From positions 19,604,708 to 19,668,707 of the forward strand of contig JACBWW010000018.1 in assembly GCA_020086605.1 (NCBI GenBank): DNA of 64,000 nucleotides, written 5' to 3'. This document shows positions 27,276-40,797 of the stretch, one piece after another. A model generated the notes under the pieces. The model had not been told where the DNA came from and did not search any database. It saw only the letters and a program-made list of their open reading frames with translations. Position 1 is the first letter of the stretch. Each line of letters begins with the position of its first letter. This DNA is from Lanius collurio (taxonomy: Eukaryota; Chordata; Aves; Passeriformes; Laniidae). The position numbers and the translations under genes are program-made.

Positions 27276-30013
27276 CTGTGAGAAAGAAGGAGCTTTTTAG
27301 CATTCCACACTGATTTCCTCATTCAACTGGTTAATGGATTTTGCTGAAAGATTGAAAAACCCTTCAAATCTTTCTTAAGTTTTGACAATTATGGAACTTA
27401 TTTCACTGATCCATTGATTAAGTGATTCCAAGTCCCTGAAAAAGGCAAAAACCCCCAAAGTCCTATGACTTTATTCCTGGAAAGGCAGTTGTCTTTGTAA
27501 TTATGCTTCCCCAAGAAGCTAAAAATTTTACCTCCAGGGAGAAAAAAAATATCCACACAGCTTTTATTCCGAGCTAAGCAACCAGATATTTTATTAACTA
27601 TGCTATGATTTAAGTCTTCAGTAGAAATGTAACCACAATAATCAAATAATATTCTTTTATCTTCTGCAACCATCCTAGTTCTATATGCAGTAATACCACC
27701 TATGTAATGAGGGATTTTTGTCAATTCCCTAGAATTATATACTTTAGGTTGACTGCTCTTTTAACACCAATCAATCTTTATGTATTGTTTGTACATGATG
27801 GTCATCTCTTCTTGTACTGCAAGGAATGAAGACATTATTGGCATATTTACTGTCTCCAGGAAACCAATGCCAAGGAGTGGACTGGAAAAAATGGCAAAAT
27901 AATACAAAACAAACCTCCAAGCCTTAAAGGTGACCAGATGCCTAAAACAGGAATTACATTACACTGCTGGTAATTTTTGGTTGCTGAATTTTACTACTAA
28001 TCAATGTCTTCATGATCAATATTCTATCAGTATTTCTATTCATTTCTAGGAGATTATTTCTGGTAGCAAACTCCCACTACTTTCTTTAAAAAAATAAATA
28101 TATAATTAGCACTGCATCACACAAATTTTTTGTGTTCAGTGATGCATCTGTGTGTTGCATAACTTGTCACAGAAGCATCACAAAAATAAATGAAGTCATT
28201 TTTTCTTTCAGATTTTTTTTTTTTAGATCTCAGGGAGAAGATGCACAAAGTCATTTATTACAAAGATAAAATACACACTTCAGTATTAACTCATAACTAT
28301 TCATCTTTGTTTCAAGTTTGCACACCAGTTTACAGAGCTGTGTCATTTGTCTGGGGGGCTGCTGAGGAACAACCTCATTCTGCTGTGGTGGAGTTAATGC
28401 TGTTCATCATCAGTCACATAATTGCAATCAATAACTCAGAGAGTTACATTATTTATATTCACTCTTGAGTATCCTACTGAGACGCAGTGGAGGGAGTGAC
28501 TACCAAAGGAGACTTGCTACAGAAATCAGATTATTGCTCCATCTAGACAAAAATCCTTGTTTTGGAATCTACAGCTGGGTGGATCAGCTGCCTGCAAAGC
28601 AGGGAGACACTGCTCACTGGGTTCTCCTCCCACTGCACTCCACACTCCAGCTTGCCAGGTAAACCAGCAACCTCTCCTGCCTGAGCCTCTGCCTTTGGAA
28701 GAACTCAACATAAATAGGCAACAATCAGCACATAAATCAGAACGCCTTTGGACATAAGAAGTCGTTTTGCTCAGGAAGGAATCAAGACCCTGCATGCTAA
28801 AAGGATTGCTTAAAAAGGATTGCTGTTTAGCTTTGTGACATCTGAAATAATCTTGCTCTGCATTTGTAAAAGGAAAGATTTAAAACAGTTGTGGTTGTTT
28901 TTTTTTTTTTTTCCCCATAAAAGACTCCTCCATAAAGAACTGCTGGAAAGGCTAACTTTGTTTCTCTTGCTTTTTGTTGTTTTTCAAGCACAGTGCTCAC
29001 CAGAGAAAGCTGCATGAACTTTCTAACTACATGAGTCCATTCTTTATCCCTGGGAGCACACAGCAGAGGGATGAGTCCCAATGATGTTCCAAGAGCACCT
29101 CTCAGCCTTTAACAGGAAGAGCAACACCTGCCAAGAGCTGGAAACTGAATCACACTTCTCATTTTTCCTTTCACCAAGCTCACAGTAACAAGTGAGTCTT
29201 CTATTTTGGTTTTTTTGAACAGCAATTTGCTAAGCAAATTTCTAGTAAAAGCACACCAAGAAAACAACCTGCTAATCCAAAAACATGAAAACCAATTGTA
29301 TTATTCCTTCGTGCTTTTCAGCCACAGTAGGAGCTACAGCTGCAGTTGTTGCCTTCATCCTCTCCCACACTCACCTCCTAAACACAATCCTCCTCTGCCC
29401 CAGCCAGGCACTAAGATCACCCTCACCTGGTACAAAGGTCAGAGACTTCAATGCATTGGGGATGCTCTGCAGATCATACCAAATTATGGAAAAACCTTTT
29501 CAAGGCCAGACCACTGTGAGACATCCTAAAATATAGGAGGCCAAACTTCCAGTCATGCTTTGAAAATTTTCTCCTTTGCTTTTCATTGTATTCTGTTTTC
29601 TGTTTTTCTTTCAGTTCAGAGATATCTAAATGGACTAAGAACGTTTGCTCTTCTGATATGAAGTTATGTTTTCATCATATAAACTGTACAATCCAAAAAG
29701 GATCACCCTAATAACCCTTGAAATCCCTCTGTGAGCTCATCAGAGGAGAAATGAACAAGCATACCATGGATTTCCAAAGCCTCCCTTTGTCCTGCCTTCC
29801 TTTTGGAATGACCAGTTAACCTGTCTTTTCAATACTCATTTAATGAAGCATTCTCTGAGATTAGAATGACATTGATGTTCCACTTTTCAAATAATGGGTC
29901 ACTTCTGATTAAACTTTGACTGAGCATTCAACTTTCAATCTTAAAACAAATTGCCTTCTTTTCTTTTTAATTTGAACCCAATTTCCTGCTGCCCTTGGGT
30001 CTTGTGACAATAA

Positions 30014-30037
30014 TTAATTGATTTATGAATCAATTAA
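30014..30037. repeat. 10-bp inverted repeat, homeodomain-like
   Basis: TTAATTGATT (30014-30023) and AATCAATTAA (30028-30037) flank TATG. The centre TGATTTATGAATCA resembles PBX/HOX composite sites (TGATTTAT), and the arms carry TAATTG cores. It sits in a stretch with few homopolymers, which could be a conserved non-coding element, but this cannot be told from one sequence. Confidence 0.7.
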
Positions 30038-30381
30038 ATGGAGATCGAAAATGCAAGTGAAAATCTCTTAAAACCCCAAATCTGGTTTGCTCTTGCTTAT
30101 TTATGATGAACACTTGCACTAAAATTCACTTCTGATTTACTATACTCATTTTTCTAACTTAACTTATCCTTCCTCAACTAATTAAGTGAACAAAATGTTT
30201 CACCTTCTAAAGGTACTAAATTTGCCATCCCTTGTGTAGTGTCTTATAACATGCCTTCAATTTATATGCCAACTTTCAACCAATGCATTTTAAATCATGA
30301 ATAAAATCCCACAGCACTTCTAGTGATTTAATGTAAAACAGAATAAAGACCAGGAGCTTTAGAAATTTATTTTGCTGTCAT

Positions 30382-30387
<6 letters not shown>

Positions 30388-30412
<25 letters not shown>
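30388..30412 (+). repeat. Run of 25 A
   Basis: An uninterrupted A run. No retroposed sequence with similarity to a known gene precedes it, so it does not mark a processed pseudogene that I can recognise. Confidence 0.9.
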
Positions 30413-30729
30413 GTTTAAAAAACATCAAATTTTACCACACATTGTCTTCAAACTACAATCATTTCTTTGAATATCTGTGATTTTTTTTTTACTAGGCCAG
30501 GACAATGCTGAATCCACAAGACTATTTTTCTATACTATTACTTGAGAAACAGTAAAATTACCAGTTAGAGAAATTGTCAAATTATGTACTCAAATTATAT
30601 AAGTAATAATTCCTTAATATGCTCTCATTCCACACTGGAATAGATTTTTCTTGCCTGATGAATGTTCCCCTGCTTTGACAAGAAGATATCCTTCTGTTCT
30701 TAACCTGGTGAATGACACACAAGTATCTC

Positions 30730-30797
30730 TGGGGTTTTTTGGTGTTTTTTTGTGTGGTTGGGGGGCGTGTGGCTTTTTTTTAATTTTGTTTGTTTGG
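30730..30797. repeat. T/G-rich low-complexity block
   Basis: The stretch consists of GGGGTTTTTTGGTG, GTTGGGGGGCG and long T runs on the plus strand. It is the one strong case with the opposite strand asymmetry to the A/C-rich blocks. Confidence 0.75.
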
Positions 30798-31236
30798 AAA
30801 GTAACAGGCAATGGAGGTTTCTCCACTCAGCAATAATGCTCCATCTGGAAAAATCATCTTTAGACTAAAGTTCTTCATCCAGTTTGACTTCACCCTTGTT
30901 AACATTTGTCTGAATTGTCCATACTCAGGCCAGCATTGCCCTTCAGCACTGAACTATATTCATGGCATCAATGTTATATTGCACAGAGGTAAGACAAAAA
31001 GAAGGCACCAGGAAAGGTACAAATAGAGAGGAAGCAGTGAGAGCAGAAAATCTGAAATTTGTACAGGTAGGCAAGAGGTAAAATGTGCTAATCTTACACT
31101 GCTAAAGCCTGCAAGGCAAACAGACAAAAGAAGGATGGAAGCCAAGAGAAAATTGTTTATTTTCTTCACACAGAAGTGAAAAGAAAGAGTTGTTTCACCT
31201 CACCTAAAAAGTCATCTCTTCCCCATTTTGAGTTTG

Positions 31237-31253
31237 TTTTTTTTTTTTTTTTT
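31237..31253 (+). repeat. Run of about 17 T
   Basis: A homopolymer T run within the intron between exons C and D. No insertion could be recognised on either side. Confidence 0.85.
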
Positions 31254-32266
31254 ATCTACTGGCAGGGTGATTGAACCAGAGCAAGAAGAGAGTAAGAAGC
31301 ATCAAAAAGAGAGTAATTGAAAAGGTATCTCATAGACTAAAATATGGCTTATCATTGGCTATCTGGATTAATTTTACTTTGGGAGGGTCCTGCAGACTAA
31401 AGCAGATTTACTGAAAAAGTGGATTATGCAGAATAGAACAGACTGAAGAACAGACTGTATGGTTCTCCAAAGTGTGGGTTCAATTGAATTGATGAAATAA
31501 TACCAGGCAATAAAGTATTGCAATAGGATTTCTCACCAATAAAGGCCCATAGAGTTGCAAATATATTGCAGAAGAGTGTTCCTGCCTCTCCATCCCACTA
31601 GCAAGCTGACTTTACCCTTTCTAGCAAATGCTCCAGATATCTAATTAAATATCACCTCCCAAATCCACACAGGATTATAAAGTGATGTGAAAGACTGTTT
31701 CACTGATGCAAAAGACATAAAATAGATGTTTTTTTATAAAGTAAGGCTTTGCAATTGCCACAGCCTAGCACGTGTCTGCAAAGTGGGAATGCTCCTACTG
31801 GAAAACGGGCTTGTCAGAAGGAGTTTCTGGCAAGAGTCTTTTCATTGGTACTTTTACCATTTCTGTTTACTGAAGAACTTTTAGAAAAGAAACAAAAGCA
31901 CATCTATTTTCTGTTTGAATATTCTGGTAAAGATGTGCAGTGACCTTGCAATGCCACTCAATGCTGGGCAGAATGAGCAAGGCCTGCCAAACAAGACTGC
32001 ACAGAATACAGGAGAGGCAGAATTGGATTCATTGCTGCACAAGTTATTATATTATTCAACTCAATTGCAGCCAGAAAAAACTCAGCCAAGAGCCATAAGG
32101 AAAAGAATAGAAGCACATTTCTCTCATATCTTTTAATTTAATGTTTTCTTCCTTATGTTAGTAAGTGAATTGAAATAATCACTGTAAAGCTATAAATTCA
32201 CAGACTGCAGCACAAAGAAAGCAACTTTAAGATGTCAGGACTCTATCCTGGCTCTTTTCCTCTGCA

Positions 32267-32301
32267 GTTTTCCCTTGGTGTGTTGAACACCAAGGGAAAA
32301 C
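32267..32301. repeat. Perfect 15-bp inverted repeat, 5-nt loop
   Basis: The left arm GTTTTCCCTTGGTGT (32267-32281) and right arm ACACCAAGGGAAAAC (32287-32301) are exact reverse complements around the loop GTTGA. It lies in the intron between exons C and D. There is no T-run terminator context or mobile-element boundary. A stable RNA or DNA hairpin is possible in either orientation. Confidence 0.93.
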
Positions 32302-33535
32302 AAAGCAGAATCAGCAGTTCAGGCAGGAGAAAGGGGCCCCAGTGAGAAATCTGGGACCTGACACAGGATCTTCCATGAGTTTCAGAATGTTAGAAACAGG
32401 AGGCTCAGCTCAGATTCACTACATCTAAGAGAAAACAGCTTTTCTTGGATGTGAGGTATGCTGGATGTGAGAACATTTTATGCTCAACTGGGAACATTCA
32501 AATTATATGGAAGCATGAAGTTCCAGGAAGATCATCCTTACAGTGTCCTGCTGAAAGTCATGAATCCCAGTGACAATGTCTTTCACAATCACAAATATTA
32601 TCAATCACAATGCTTTCATTTCCTGATTCAATGCTTCCTATTCCCAGCTTTTATTTTTAGTGCTCAAACAGATATTTATTACACTGAAAGAAGAGATCTG
32701 ATGTTAGACACTGGACAGATGTGTAGGTGGGAGGCTCACCAACTTCCAGTAGGAATAAAAATTGTCTTTTGCTAAGAATAATAATGTCTTCAAGACAATA
32801 TTTCTTTATCAAAAGCCTTATTAACCAGTTTCTTAATGGACAGGATAAGATATATCAAATATTGCAAATTTTATCAGAGGGAATGCATCACTGACTCAAA
32901 TCACAGCTGTTTGATTGTTCAGTCATCTTGATGTTTTCCCCCAAGTATTAAAAGACAAAATTGAGTGTCTTTTATATCTAAAAGACTAATATCTACTGAA
33001 ACAATACAAGTTTTGATACTTATTCCAGATATTCTACCAGAAGATTTTCAGTTGATCAGTTGAATTTAGCCACTCAGAAATACAGTGGCAAAAAATTACC
33101 ATGAACACAACAGGCCATTAAATTCTCCAGGGAGAACAGATAATTCAATGACATCTGTCCTTACATATTTTCAGTAACTAGATGCTTCAAAGAGAAGCAA
33201 TTAATTGGTGTCTAAACAAATTTTTCACGTTTTCCCATATCCCATCGATCCTGTTAATTCCCAGCCTGTCTTCCTTCCCTTGACTTCCAATGATCCTCAG
33301 TCAATTCCAAGACACTGAGGAGCCTCTGAGAGAATCTGCAAGGACAGAGCTCACAGAAACAACATGTCCTCATGCAGTGTGAATGAATGCTAAAGAAGCT
33401 GTGTGATTTTGATATTACAAGGCAAGTTTACATAAAGAAATTTCCCCTTCTGGCTGCACTGTGTGATGTTTGGTGCATCAAAGCACTAGGATTTGTGAGG
33501 CCAGACAGATTTTTTTGGAGCAGAGTAATGTATCC

Positions 33536-33560
33536 AAACTGATGAGGACGTCATCAGTTT
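33536..33560. repeat. Perfect 10-bp inverted repeat with a CRE-like centre
   Basis: AAACTGATGA (33536-33545) and TCATCAGTTT (33551-33560) flank the loop GGACG. The centre reads GGACGTCATC, which contains the GACGTCA core of an ATF/CREB-type site. Regulatory function is inference only. Confidence 0.8.
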
Positions 33561-36500
33561 CACTAGCATTAGTGCAATAACAAAGATGCTCTTCCATGAA
33601 ATTAAGTAACTAAATATTCATATTATTCAATAAAACAACTCAAGCAATCAATTGAACATCAAACACATTTTGTCTTGTAAAACACCGAGTCATTAACCTT
33701 AACAATTTCACCATGCTCTCACTACCAAATCCAACTCAATTAGCGTCCAAATGAACAGATGGACTAATGAATTAATGAATTATTGGTGAGTACTGCACTA
33801 ACCCCTGACTGAACTGAGAAATTAAAAAATTTCTAATTTATGCTAGAGACACAAAAACCACATTGGTCAGGAAAAAATGCAGTATGAATAAAGAAAAGCA
33901 CAGCTATTATAAAGACAGCACAAACCCTAAGTCAGGAAGGCAGCTGTGGCTTGGACTTCACACGTAGTCCCAAGACAACCTGCTGGGGACTCCTGCAACT
34001 ATTCTTTCTTACACACTGGCAGTTCACTGCTTTTCCACAAATGAAACCTCCCTCTTCACCCTGACACAACCAACTCCCACTGCCACACCTTGCTGCCCAG
34101 GAAGTTCTACTACACAGTCCATAAACTCTCTCAGCAGCAAGTGTAACAGCATCAAACTCTCCAGAGGCAGTTCAGAAAGGGAATCCTGGGTTCCCAGGCA
34201 GCTGTCCTGAGGCTGGTATGCTCCTTTGCAAAGACTTTCTGGTATGCTAAGCACAATGGTACTTTGATTCTTTCATACAGGCATGAAACATCTCCAGTAA
34301 CTCCCCATGGGCAACTACCAGCTGTGTTATTTTCTTAAAAAATTTAACATGTACCAGGGAGAAAAGAGAAGTAAAACAGGGAATGAGGGGAGCCATGCAG
34401 AACTGTATTTTCAGATGGAAAAGCTTTCAAACTGCAGATCTTCATAGCAACACACTGCTATTATGCAAATTCCCTATTAGTGTAGATGCAAAAGGAGAAA
34501 CATGGCTTCTGCTTGGGGTAAGAATTTCCCAGGAATTACAGACTCAGACAACCAGTGCTAAATCTCTTCCAAGGACATTGACACGAATGCCACAGGCCCT
34601 GAAGTTCTCTGCTGAATTCAGCACATCATGTCTGTGCATGCAGCATACCCTGATCCCTCTAAGAAAATGATGCTGAGATGCTTCTGATGGAATTTCCTGA
34701 TAAGTATACTTGGCTCTGATAAATTAATTGGTACTGAGTGACACTTAATCAAGGAGGACATTAATAATGTAAAATAAACAACAGAACATTTACCAGAAGG
34801 GCCTGGTCAGCTGTAGATAATCCAAGCAGTCAGTCAGAAATCTCAAGACTATGTACAAGGCCATACTAACTCTTTCCTGGCTGGAAAGGACACACCAGAA
34901 GTAAAGGAGAAAATGATCTGGATGTGGAGTAACAATGAGATTGATGCTGTGATGAAAGAAAGTGAGATAACTGCACTAAAATATGGAGATCCAGAACTTC
35001 AGAATGTGAATGTGGATTGCCTTTAAGCACTGGAACTGTTTGACCAGTGATGACATTACTGATACAAACCCAGCAGCCCTCAATAAAGAATACTGCAGGT
35101 CAGACTACTCAGGCTTTTTTTTCCATGTACACACAAAGGTACAAGGTTGCACCTGTGCAGTTAAAACTATTCCACAGGCTTCACTTCCTTCCCCAAAGCC
35201 TCTTTGATTATATATATAGATGCATTTAAAAATAAAATGTGTTTGAGGTTCAAATACAGTTTCCCATTCACTTTAGAACAGACACAGGGCAGATGCACTG
35301 AAGAACACTCCAAGCTGCCTAAGTCCTCCCTCTAAACCAACATAAGCACATCAAAGAGACAAAAGCAGCTTGCTACACGAGTTATTTTTTTTTTGTAAAC
35401 TAGTCCCTAAGTCCTCTCCACCAAGGACAGTTCCTCTGTTTCTTTTCTCTCAACAAAGAAATCTTGGAAAGCTTTTGATTTCTTTTGAGAGAAGTGTATG
35501 ATGTGCCAGTGTAAGAATGTAAATACTGAAATCAAGAAACTGCATTAAGTTTCCTCGAAGAGTGACAAAAAGGAATAAAAGAGGTCAGGATGGGGTGGGA
35601 GGGAGGATATAGAGGCTGATGGTAAAAACAACTGAGAAGACACATTCACTGAAGAGTTAAGATTTAGTGCCCTCTGTTTTACACCAGTGTGGGTGAAAAT
35701 CACTTTTAAGGGCCCTAATGAAAGTTGAAAGTTACCTTCAGGAAGTTATGCATATTTCAACAGAAATAAAAATCATTATGCATTCTCTCTAAAGAGGATA
35801 CAATCTCAAACTGTCAAAATTCTAAACTCTTCTACATATATTACATACAAATGCCTTCTATAAAGAAACCTCTTTTCATTTTTCTTCTAAATTAGCTTAG
35901 TGGTCCATGGTATTACAGTGCTTTGGTCTAGCCTGTGAATAATGTGAAAGGTAATTTTTATACTTCTTGCCTGAGCTTAAGTTTGAGTGAAGATACGGAA
36001 AACAACTTTTATGATCTAGGTGTAAAAGTAAATGTTCTGTGAGTCCTGCATACCCAAACGTGGACACCTGCTAGGAAATGTTTCATGATGATTATGTGTC
36101 CATCAATAAATAACAAAAAAAAAGGGTAAGTTGGTTTTGCTTTTTAATAATGTGCATGTGCAGCAATTTTTTTCCCAAGCAAAATGATAAGGCTAATGTT
36201 GATGTAACCTACCACGTTATCACAGAGGGGAGTTAAGATTTTGTGTTATCAGACAGGAATCATTCTATAATAGGATGCACTGAGAAGGATGAGCAATATG
36301 CAGATAACATGGGAAATCATCCAACTATAATTTTAAAAAATGGATTTCTAATGAAACTGTTCACTGCAATGACACAGAAATGGATGGTAACAGTCAATTG
36401 ATTTCCATCTTGAAAAAAGCTCAAAATACACCTGTACCAGCTGAAGTTTGCAAGTGATGGAGCTCAAAATGCTGAACAGCTCCAAGATGTTTTGAGTTAC

Positions 36501-39500
36501 AATGCTGAAGAAACAATCAAATCTCTGACTGAAACCATGGAAAAACCCAGTTTATATTTTCTCTGCTACCCAAACATTAGGCAGCCACAGGAAGGCTCTT
36601 TTTTTCAGTCTCTGTGGTTACTTGTGCTCCAGAACTTCAGCAGCTATGCTATAAACTGTGCTATCAAAGATGTAATCAAAATAAATTGACTTGTAACTAG
36701 GGGGTTGGTCCTTTTCCCTTCAGGGAAGAAGCCCAGTACTACACTTCCAAATGCAGATCTTTTAAAAGCTACTTTTCTCTGTCCTCTTTCATGAAAGAAA
36801 AAAGGCATCTGAATGTTGAGTCTAGCAGAGTAAACTACACTTTGAGGTGCTCCATCAAGAAGAAAATTATACACAGAAAATTAAATTAAATACAAAAAAT
36901 TACAGAGATGATGCTCATACAAAAAGAAAAATAAGGCAAAGCTTAAAGAAATAGGGGAGAAAAGAGAAACGGATGGAGGGTAAAAGAGGAGTTATGGATC
37001 AAATTCTGCAGTACTGAGTCTGCCCAACAGATAAAACTGTATAAATCTATAGCTAGAGACAGGAAACAACACAAAAAATTTCCAGGCCATGATGGTTTTA
37101 TACAATAAATGCAGTGTAAAAATGAAAGGAAGGATTTATGCCAAACACTTAAGACCAGGATTCATGTTTCTTTTCAATTCATGTCTCCATTATAAGAAAT
37201 TTCATAGGAGTTAGCAAGCAAGCTTTCACTGTGACTAAAAGCATTTTCTGTTACTACAGCTACAGATCTGAAAAATGAACTTTTACTGTTGTAAAGGTTA
37301 AGTTTCAAAGATCATATACCACCATATCCAGTGTTTTCAGAATTATTCTTAATTTACAATCAGGTAACCAAGAGCTGAGTTTCAGCCATGTAAATAACAC
37401 TATTTTGTTTACCAAGTCAAAACATGACAGGTGAGGAATTTATACATAAGATATAATTGATATATAATTTATACACAGATATTTTAGTCTGTTGCATGTG
37501 TGTATTTTCTATAATTATGGAGCACATGTATGTGTTATGCCTGTTACACCATTTTTTTGAGTTTGAAAATATACTGTTCTACAAACAGGACTAATATTTT
37601 CAAGAGCACAGAAACAGTCCATACATGGGGCAAAAAAATAACCAGAATTTAATCACCTGCTCCATGTTGTTATTTCTGACATACCAATGCTCATACAATC
37701 AAGTAATTTGACTGACATACAGCTTTTATGCAGTACAGAGAGTCACTAATGCAAGACTTTGAATTAACAGCTCTCTTAGTTTATGTTACTCTTCCTTGTT
37801 GCTGTAAAGATAACTGGGTATGTTTCTAATACTGTCCTCTGCTGAGGTGAGGACTAATAGACTAATCATGGCTTTCAGTAGCAGAGAAACTGTGATTTGA
37901 ATTCAGGTCTCTCTCTGGAGACTCTGTATGGTGACCTGGATGCACACTAGTCATTATCTCAAATAGCATAACTCCTCCTGAAAGCAGAATAATCAGCAGT
38001 TATTAGGAAAATCTGATCAGTTTGTCTCCTAACACATTACAAATCAGAATGTGAACCTCATATGATGGCAAAGCCAGTGCACCAGAGGTAAAGAGGAGAG
38101 GAAGGCTTCCTTCAGCAACTGCAACAGAGTCCTTAGAAATTGGACCAGTATTATGTTTTTTTCCACTAGAAAAATTCTTCCAAGTTTACTTACTTTGAGA
38201 CAAAAATGCTGCATATTTTCTGCCAGTGAATACATGAGCTGCATTTCACCCAGTGCATTTTTACAGCAGTGGCTGAATTCTCAGAATGCATTTTACTGGC
38301 TCCCAGACCTGACCACGGGCATTTGCCAGGCTGATTTAACCTCCCCAAGGCTGTGGTTCACTGTATTATGTAATTCCAAGCCAGACAGTTTTACTTACTC
38401 TTCTGGCCTGAATGTTTCCTCTTACAACTTTTATTTCCTTGTATTTACTCCTCAGGTTCCTGTCAATGAAAAGCTTTTATGACCTTCTCTCTGTGGACTG
38501 GCATCGCACCGACCGTGTAAGAAATGCATTTCTAAAGCTGACCTGGAGCTGTGGCTCTGTAGGCAGAATACAAGCACAGGCTTTTTAACTCTAAACCAGG
38601 GTTTTTTTCAGCTGTGGAATGGCATCAATTTTACCTGGCACTGCATGCAGACTGACAGGTGGGTAAAATAAACAACTAATGTATATTCCAAAGGAAGAGT
38701 GATTGCTGAGTAGGTCACGGCAGTGAAACAGAGAGAAGAGGAAACCGACCTGGCACAATGATAGCCTACAAAAGCATGTCAGAACAGTCCATTTCTGAAA
38801 CCTGTTTTCCCAAATCTTGTTTTGCAATGAAGCTGACAAAGCTGAGGCATAGTTTAAAAAGCTAGATTGAAGCAAACAAGGAAAAATCCCTCCCTGCAAA
38901 CCGACAGATTTTTATCAGCCCCTAACCTGCCTAACAGAGATTCCTACAATGTTTATTAATATGGATGTAAACACACAGTAATTTGTCTGCCTTATATCTG
39001 TCATTAAACAGAGTCTTTAATAAACAATGGCAATAAACAAGTAAAGGATAAACAGATTGCTTGTCTGAACATAGGAGAGACAATGAGCCTAACTTCTGAA
39101 GGATTGTTAACAACCCATAGAATAAATAACAAAAATACAGCAAATAATCCAAATTTAATCATTCTTCACTTTTAGGGAAAAATTCCATCCTCTTGCCAAG
39201 AGAAATTTACACAATTTGCCAAGCAGATTTATTTCTCACATAAAGCAGATCTCATGGGGCCAAGGTCTCCTACAGTCTGAGAAGTGCAGTATGTCTACTT
39301 CCAGACTGCTGATTAAACTTACCAAGTTTATTTCCATGAAATGATTTTTCAAGAAGGACAAAAGCTGAATTTTTAACAAAGAACCAAATTTACAGTGTCA
39401 TGTTTAAGCAAATATGGAAACATTTTCTTTTATGATTTTAATTACATCAATGAGTCATTCTGAGAGACAAAAATGCACATTTACAAGGTTAACTGAACAC

Positions 39501-40440
39501 GAAGAATAACTTTGGATTGAAGTAGACAATAGCCAAGGGAACCTTCAGTGTTCATATTGTATATATTACTGGGAAATACTTACTATTTTGATAGACTGAA
39601 CTTTGCAGAGTCTCTCTCATGCTCTATAGATGGTATATACACAGATCTTGAATGAAAACTGTGTGGAATAGCTGCTAAGTGACAACAAAAATTCCTCTGG
39701 ACCACAAGCCTGTCAGAAACATTACACTCACACATCTTCTGCCTTCAGATTTTCCTTACAGCCTTCTACCTTCTGTTTAATCTGAAACAGAAAACTTTGC
39801 CTAATAGGTACCATGATGTTTAGAAACAGAAGTCTCCTTTATTTATGTAAATTCTTGACTTAATCTGTTTTAATCTACCCAACAACACGACAGCAATGCT
39901 CCGTATTTGGCACATCCCTGCTTTGTTTTGCATTTGTGAAAGAGAAGCATATTAGTGTGCAGTGTCAGGAAACATTCCAGCTCAGCCCAGCCTCAGCTTT
40001 GTTCCTCAGCTTGGAAAGAAGGAGATGCACGCAGGAGATGAGCAGAGTGAAGAGAAGAAATAAGATAATTGAGGAGAATAGGAAGTCAGTGCATCATTAC
40101 ATGAAAACACGCAGCTCTTCTCGTGCCTGTGGTATCTTGAAATAACCAATTCCAACCTTCGTGATCCTCAGCTGACCAACTGGGGATAGGTTTGGGTTCT
40201 CCAGCTGCAAATATCCTACAGCAGTGAAGGTGGAGGCAGGACAAACTCTCCTAACAATTTATTTGTGTCCAATTCAAACCTGAACTCCAAACAGCACAAA
40301 ATGCTTTTTCCTTCCACTTACCTTGCAGAGGCTGATGGACTTAAAAAAACATGGTGTCTGGAGCATTCCAATCAAGCATACAGATCTTTATCACCAATGT
40401 TATACTAGAGAATCACATTTTTCTCATGGTTATGAAAATG

Positions 40441-40469
40441 GATATAGAATTCATTTTGAATTCTATATC
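40441..40469. repeat. Perfect 13-bp inverted repeat, 3-nt loop
   Basis: GATATAGAATTCA (40441-40453) and TGAATTCTATATC (40457-40469) are exact reverse complements separated by TTT. On the NAALADL2 transcript it would lie about 330 nt downstream of the exon C donor. The very short loop resembles snap-back inversions formed by replication slippage. Confidence 0.92.
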
Positions 40470-40797
40470 AACATCCTCCTGTGCAGTAAAAAAATACACA
40501 TCAATACCCGTTCCCTCTATGTTGAAAACAGTCTGAAAAGTTGGGTTAGATAACATGTAGCCTATAAAACTATCAGCAATATTAACACTTTTAAACATAA
40601 CATCCTCCAATTTTTATCTGTTTCTTTGAATACCAGATCCCTACAAAACCAGCCACTTTGAAGCTCTGTGGTAATCCTCTGAAGACCTAAAAAATGCACT
40701 TAGAGGAGATAAATTTCCACTACAACGGATACAGCCTAAGAAAACATAATTCTATCTTTCTGCTATTTTCAGTTTTTCCATTTTTAGTCATAGCTAC

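Larger units (their letters stand above)
27276..40797 (-). other. NAALADL2: NAALADL2 intron between exons C and D
   Basis: A complete intron of 13,522 bp from donor GTAGCT to acceptor TTTCTCACAG. It contains four short, strong inverted repeats (30014-30037, 32267-32301, 33536-33560, 40441-40469), a 25-base A run (30388-30412), a T/G-rich block (about 30730-30797) and a T run (31237-31253). The minus-strand open frame at 27398-27724 (108 codons) has no recognisable domain. Confidence 0.85.

Noticed and set aside
27398..27724. Minus-strand open frame of 108 codons next to exon D
   Set aside because: It lies inside the intron upstream of exon D. Exon C joins exon D directly in the known protein, and the frame has no recognisable motif or flanking splice pair.
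30388..30412. A-run considered as the tail of a processed pseudogene
   Set aside because: No upstream sequence with coding similarity and no target-site duplication were seen. CR1 machinery in birds does not usually make poly-A retrocopies.
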